DNA from: Aristolochia californica
Taxonomy: Eukaryota > Streptophyta > Magnoliopsida > Piperales > Aristolochiaceae
Direction: 5' to 3'
DNA: 64,000 nucleotides
Assembly: GCA_029961685.1 (NCBI GenBank)
Contig: JARWKL010000015.1
Span: 18,350,801 to 18,414,800, forward strand
In this document: in pieces, positions 63,571-64,000 of the stretch
How the letters are laid out: the number at the start of each line of letters is the position of its first letter
How positions within the stretch are numbered: position 1 is the first letter of the stretch
The notes under the pieces: generated by a model
The model's input: the letters and a program-made list of their open reading frames with translations, nothing else
What the model was told of the DNA's origin: nothing
Database searches by the model: none
Made by a program: the position numbers and the translations under genes

Positions 63571-63761
63571 TCTTCTACCTCTTGTGCGCATATGTGGTCG
63601 GAGATTTGAGGTCGTGTGATCTATTTTGCTGCAACAAGGAATTCCTCCCTTGCATAACATTCAATGGAAGGATCCATCTTTCCTGGGATATAGAACACCT
63701 CCAATTCCTTACCCATAGCAATCCATCTTTCTTGGGATATAGAATAACCCATTGTGTTCCC
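63571..63761 (-). mobile_element. Internal region remnant next to the primer binding site
   Basis: About 190 bp lie between the binding site and the satellite. On the minus strand a 30-codon ORF begins at about 63,713 (MGKELEVFYIPGK) and ends at 63,621. It matches no gag domain that I recognise and is too short to call a gene. A direct repeat occupies part of it. Confidence 0.5.
63672..63746 (+). repeat. Imperfect direct repeat, 26 bp at 49-bp spacing
   Basis: ATCCATCTTTCCTGGGATAT (63,672 on) and ATCCATCTTTCTTGGGATAT (63,721 on) start 26-bp copies, 63,672-63,697 and 63,721-63,746, that differ at two positions. They lie within the internal remnant, so this is a small tandem duplication of about 49 bp with partly diverged ends. 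Confidence 0.85.
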
Positions 63762-63773
63762 GCTCTGATACCA
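63762..63773 (-). other. tRNA primer binding site (initiator tRNA-Met type)
   Basis: On the minus strand the sequence is TGGTATCAGAGC, the binding-site word complementary to the 3' end of plant initiator tRNA-Met and used by many Copia and Gypsy elements to prime reverse transcription. It lies 2 nt from an LTR terminus ending in CA (minus strand ATAACA, spacer AC), which is normal spacing. Confidence 0.85.
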
Positions 63774-63775
63774 GT

Positions 63776-64000
63776 TGTTATGGTCTCGGATCTGACACAA
63801 GGATTCTTTGGGAGGATTTGGGATCTGCCACGGATTACCGTATGGATAGTAGGGATTATAGGGAGACATGGAGAACAAAAATGAAATATCAAGCCAAAGG
63901 GAAGCTTGAAAACCCTAGAGCTCGTTGAGGAGAACTCTTAGCCTCTTTACGCTGGATTTAACCTAATTCTTAATACTTCAATGCTTGTGTTTCTCATTAC
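63776..64000 (-). mobile_element. Partial LTR (5' LTR in element orientation)
   Basis: On the plus strand it begins TGTTATGGTCTCGG, the reverse complement of an LTR end in CA. At least 225 bp are present and the other terminus is outside the window. AAAACCCTAG at 63,909-63,918 includes a telo-box-like word (AAACCCTA), which is common in plant 5' regions. I see no clear TATA box or polyadenylation signal in the visible part. Confidence 0.65.

Larger units (their letters stand above)
63571..64000 (-). mobile_element. Truncated LTR retrotransposon end at the array edge
   Basis: The satellite stops after AATAATAGCTT at about 63,570. The following 430 bp show none of its landmarks and have more balanced composition. 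Read on the minus strand, the segment contains an LTR whose end abuts a primer binding site, then about 190 bp of internal sequence, then satellite. Complete elements carry gag-pol and a second LTR, and neither is present between the binding site and the array. The element is therefore cut or rearranged here, or is a deleted derivative. The rest of the LTR runs beyond the right edge. No superfamily can be assigned. Confidence 0.75.

Noticed and set aside
63565..63585. Purine-rich minus-strand stretch (AGAGGTAGAAGAAGC) at the edge as a polypurine tract of a very short TRIM element
   Set aside because: No LTR start (TG) with similarity to the visible LTR follows it; satellite follows directly.
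63621..63878. 85-codon minus-strand ORF (MFSMSPYNPYYPYG...) spanning the LTR end and binding site
   Set aside because: It would translate the LTR terminus and the tRNA binding site, which are non-coding in known elements; proline/tyrosine richness alone is not evidence.
63471..63884. 137-codon plus-strand ORF at the right edge
   Set aside because: It starts in satellite, crosses the array edge, and then reads antisense through the retrotransposon internal region, binding site and LTR.

Overview
The window is almost entirely one AT-rich satellite DNA array (1-63,570). At its right edge is a short non-satellite piece (63,571-64,000) that looks like part of an LTR retrotransposon on the minus strand. 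I see no supportable protein-coding gene, rRNA, tRNA or CRISPR array. The many 60-100 residue ORFs recur at the repeat period and are by-products of the repeat. The organism is a eukaryote, most likely a flowering plant. Reasons are the long AT-rich monomers in higher-order repeats (HORs), and an initiator-tRNA-Met-type primer binding site (TGGTATCAGAGC) beside an LTR end, as is usual in plant retrotransposons. The species cannot be named from this. The locus is probably heterochromatin (pericentromeric, centromeric, interstitial or subtelomeric); nothing here decides which.

I phased monomers on the conserved word GTGGTGGA, so monomer boundaries are a convention. Three domains follow each other. 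Domain 1 (1-13,994) has monomers of about 665-683 bp arranged A-B-C-D, HOR period about 2,710 bp. Domain 2 (13,995-32,024) has related monomers of about 675-684 bp arranged E-F-G, HOR period about 2,038 bp. One hybrid monomer (32,025-32,703) joins it to domain 3 (32,704-63,570). Domain 3 consists of 63 complete and one cut monomer of about 490 bp (430-527, with 460-bp and 360-bp variants). Its organisation is local: tandem 4-mers of about 1,960 and 1,930 bp, and an 8-mer of 3,887 bp at the right end.

The 490-bp monomer equals the 680-bp monomer without an internal module of about 190 bp, plus smaller indels. Monomers next to the border keep some 680-type features that are lost further right. 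Several monomers record recombination: an A/B chimera with about 875 bp lost, an extra B/A monomer, a G/D chimera at the domain 1/2 border, an F/G loss of about 850 bp, an extra G/F monomer, and several deletions whose ends share 2-8 bp.

The array stops in mid-monomer at about 63,570. The flank holds, read on the minus strand, an LTR end, the primer binding site and about 190 bp of internal sequence that runs straight into satellite. This is a truncated or rearranged element rather than a clean insertion. All coordinates were read by eye; junctions may be off by a few bases.
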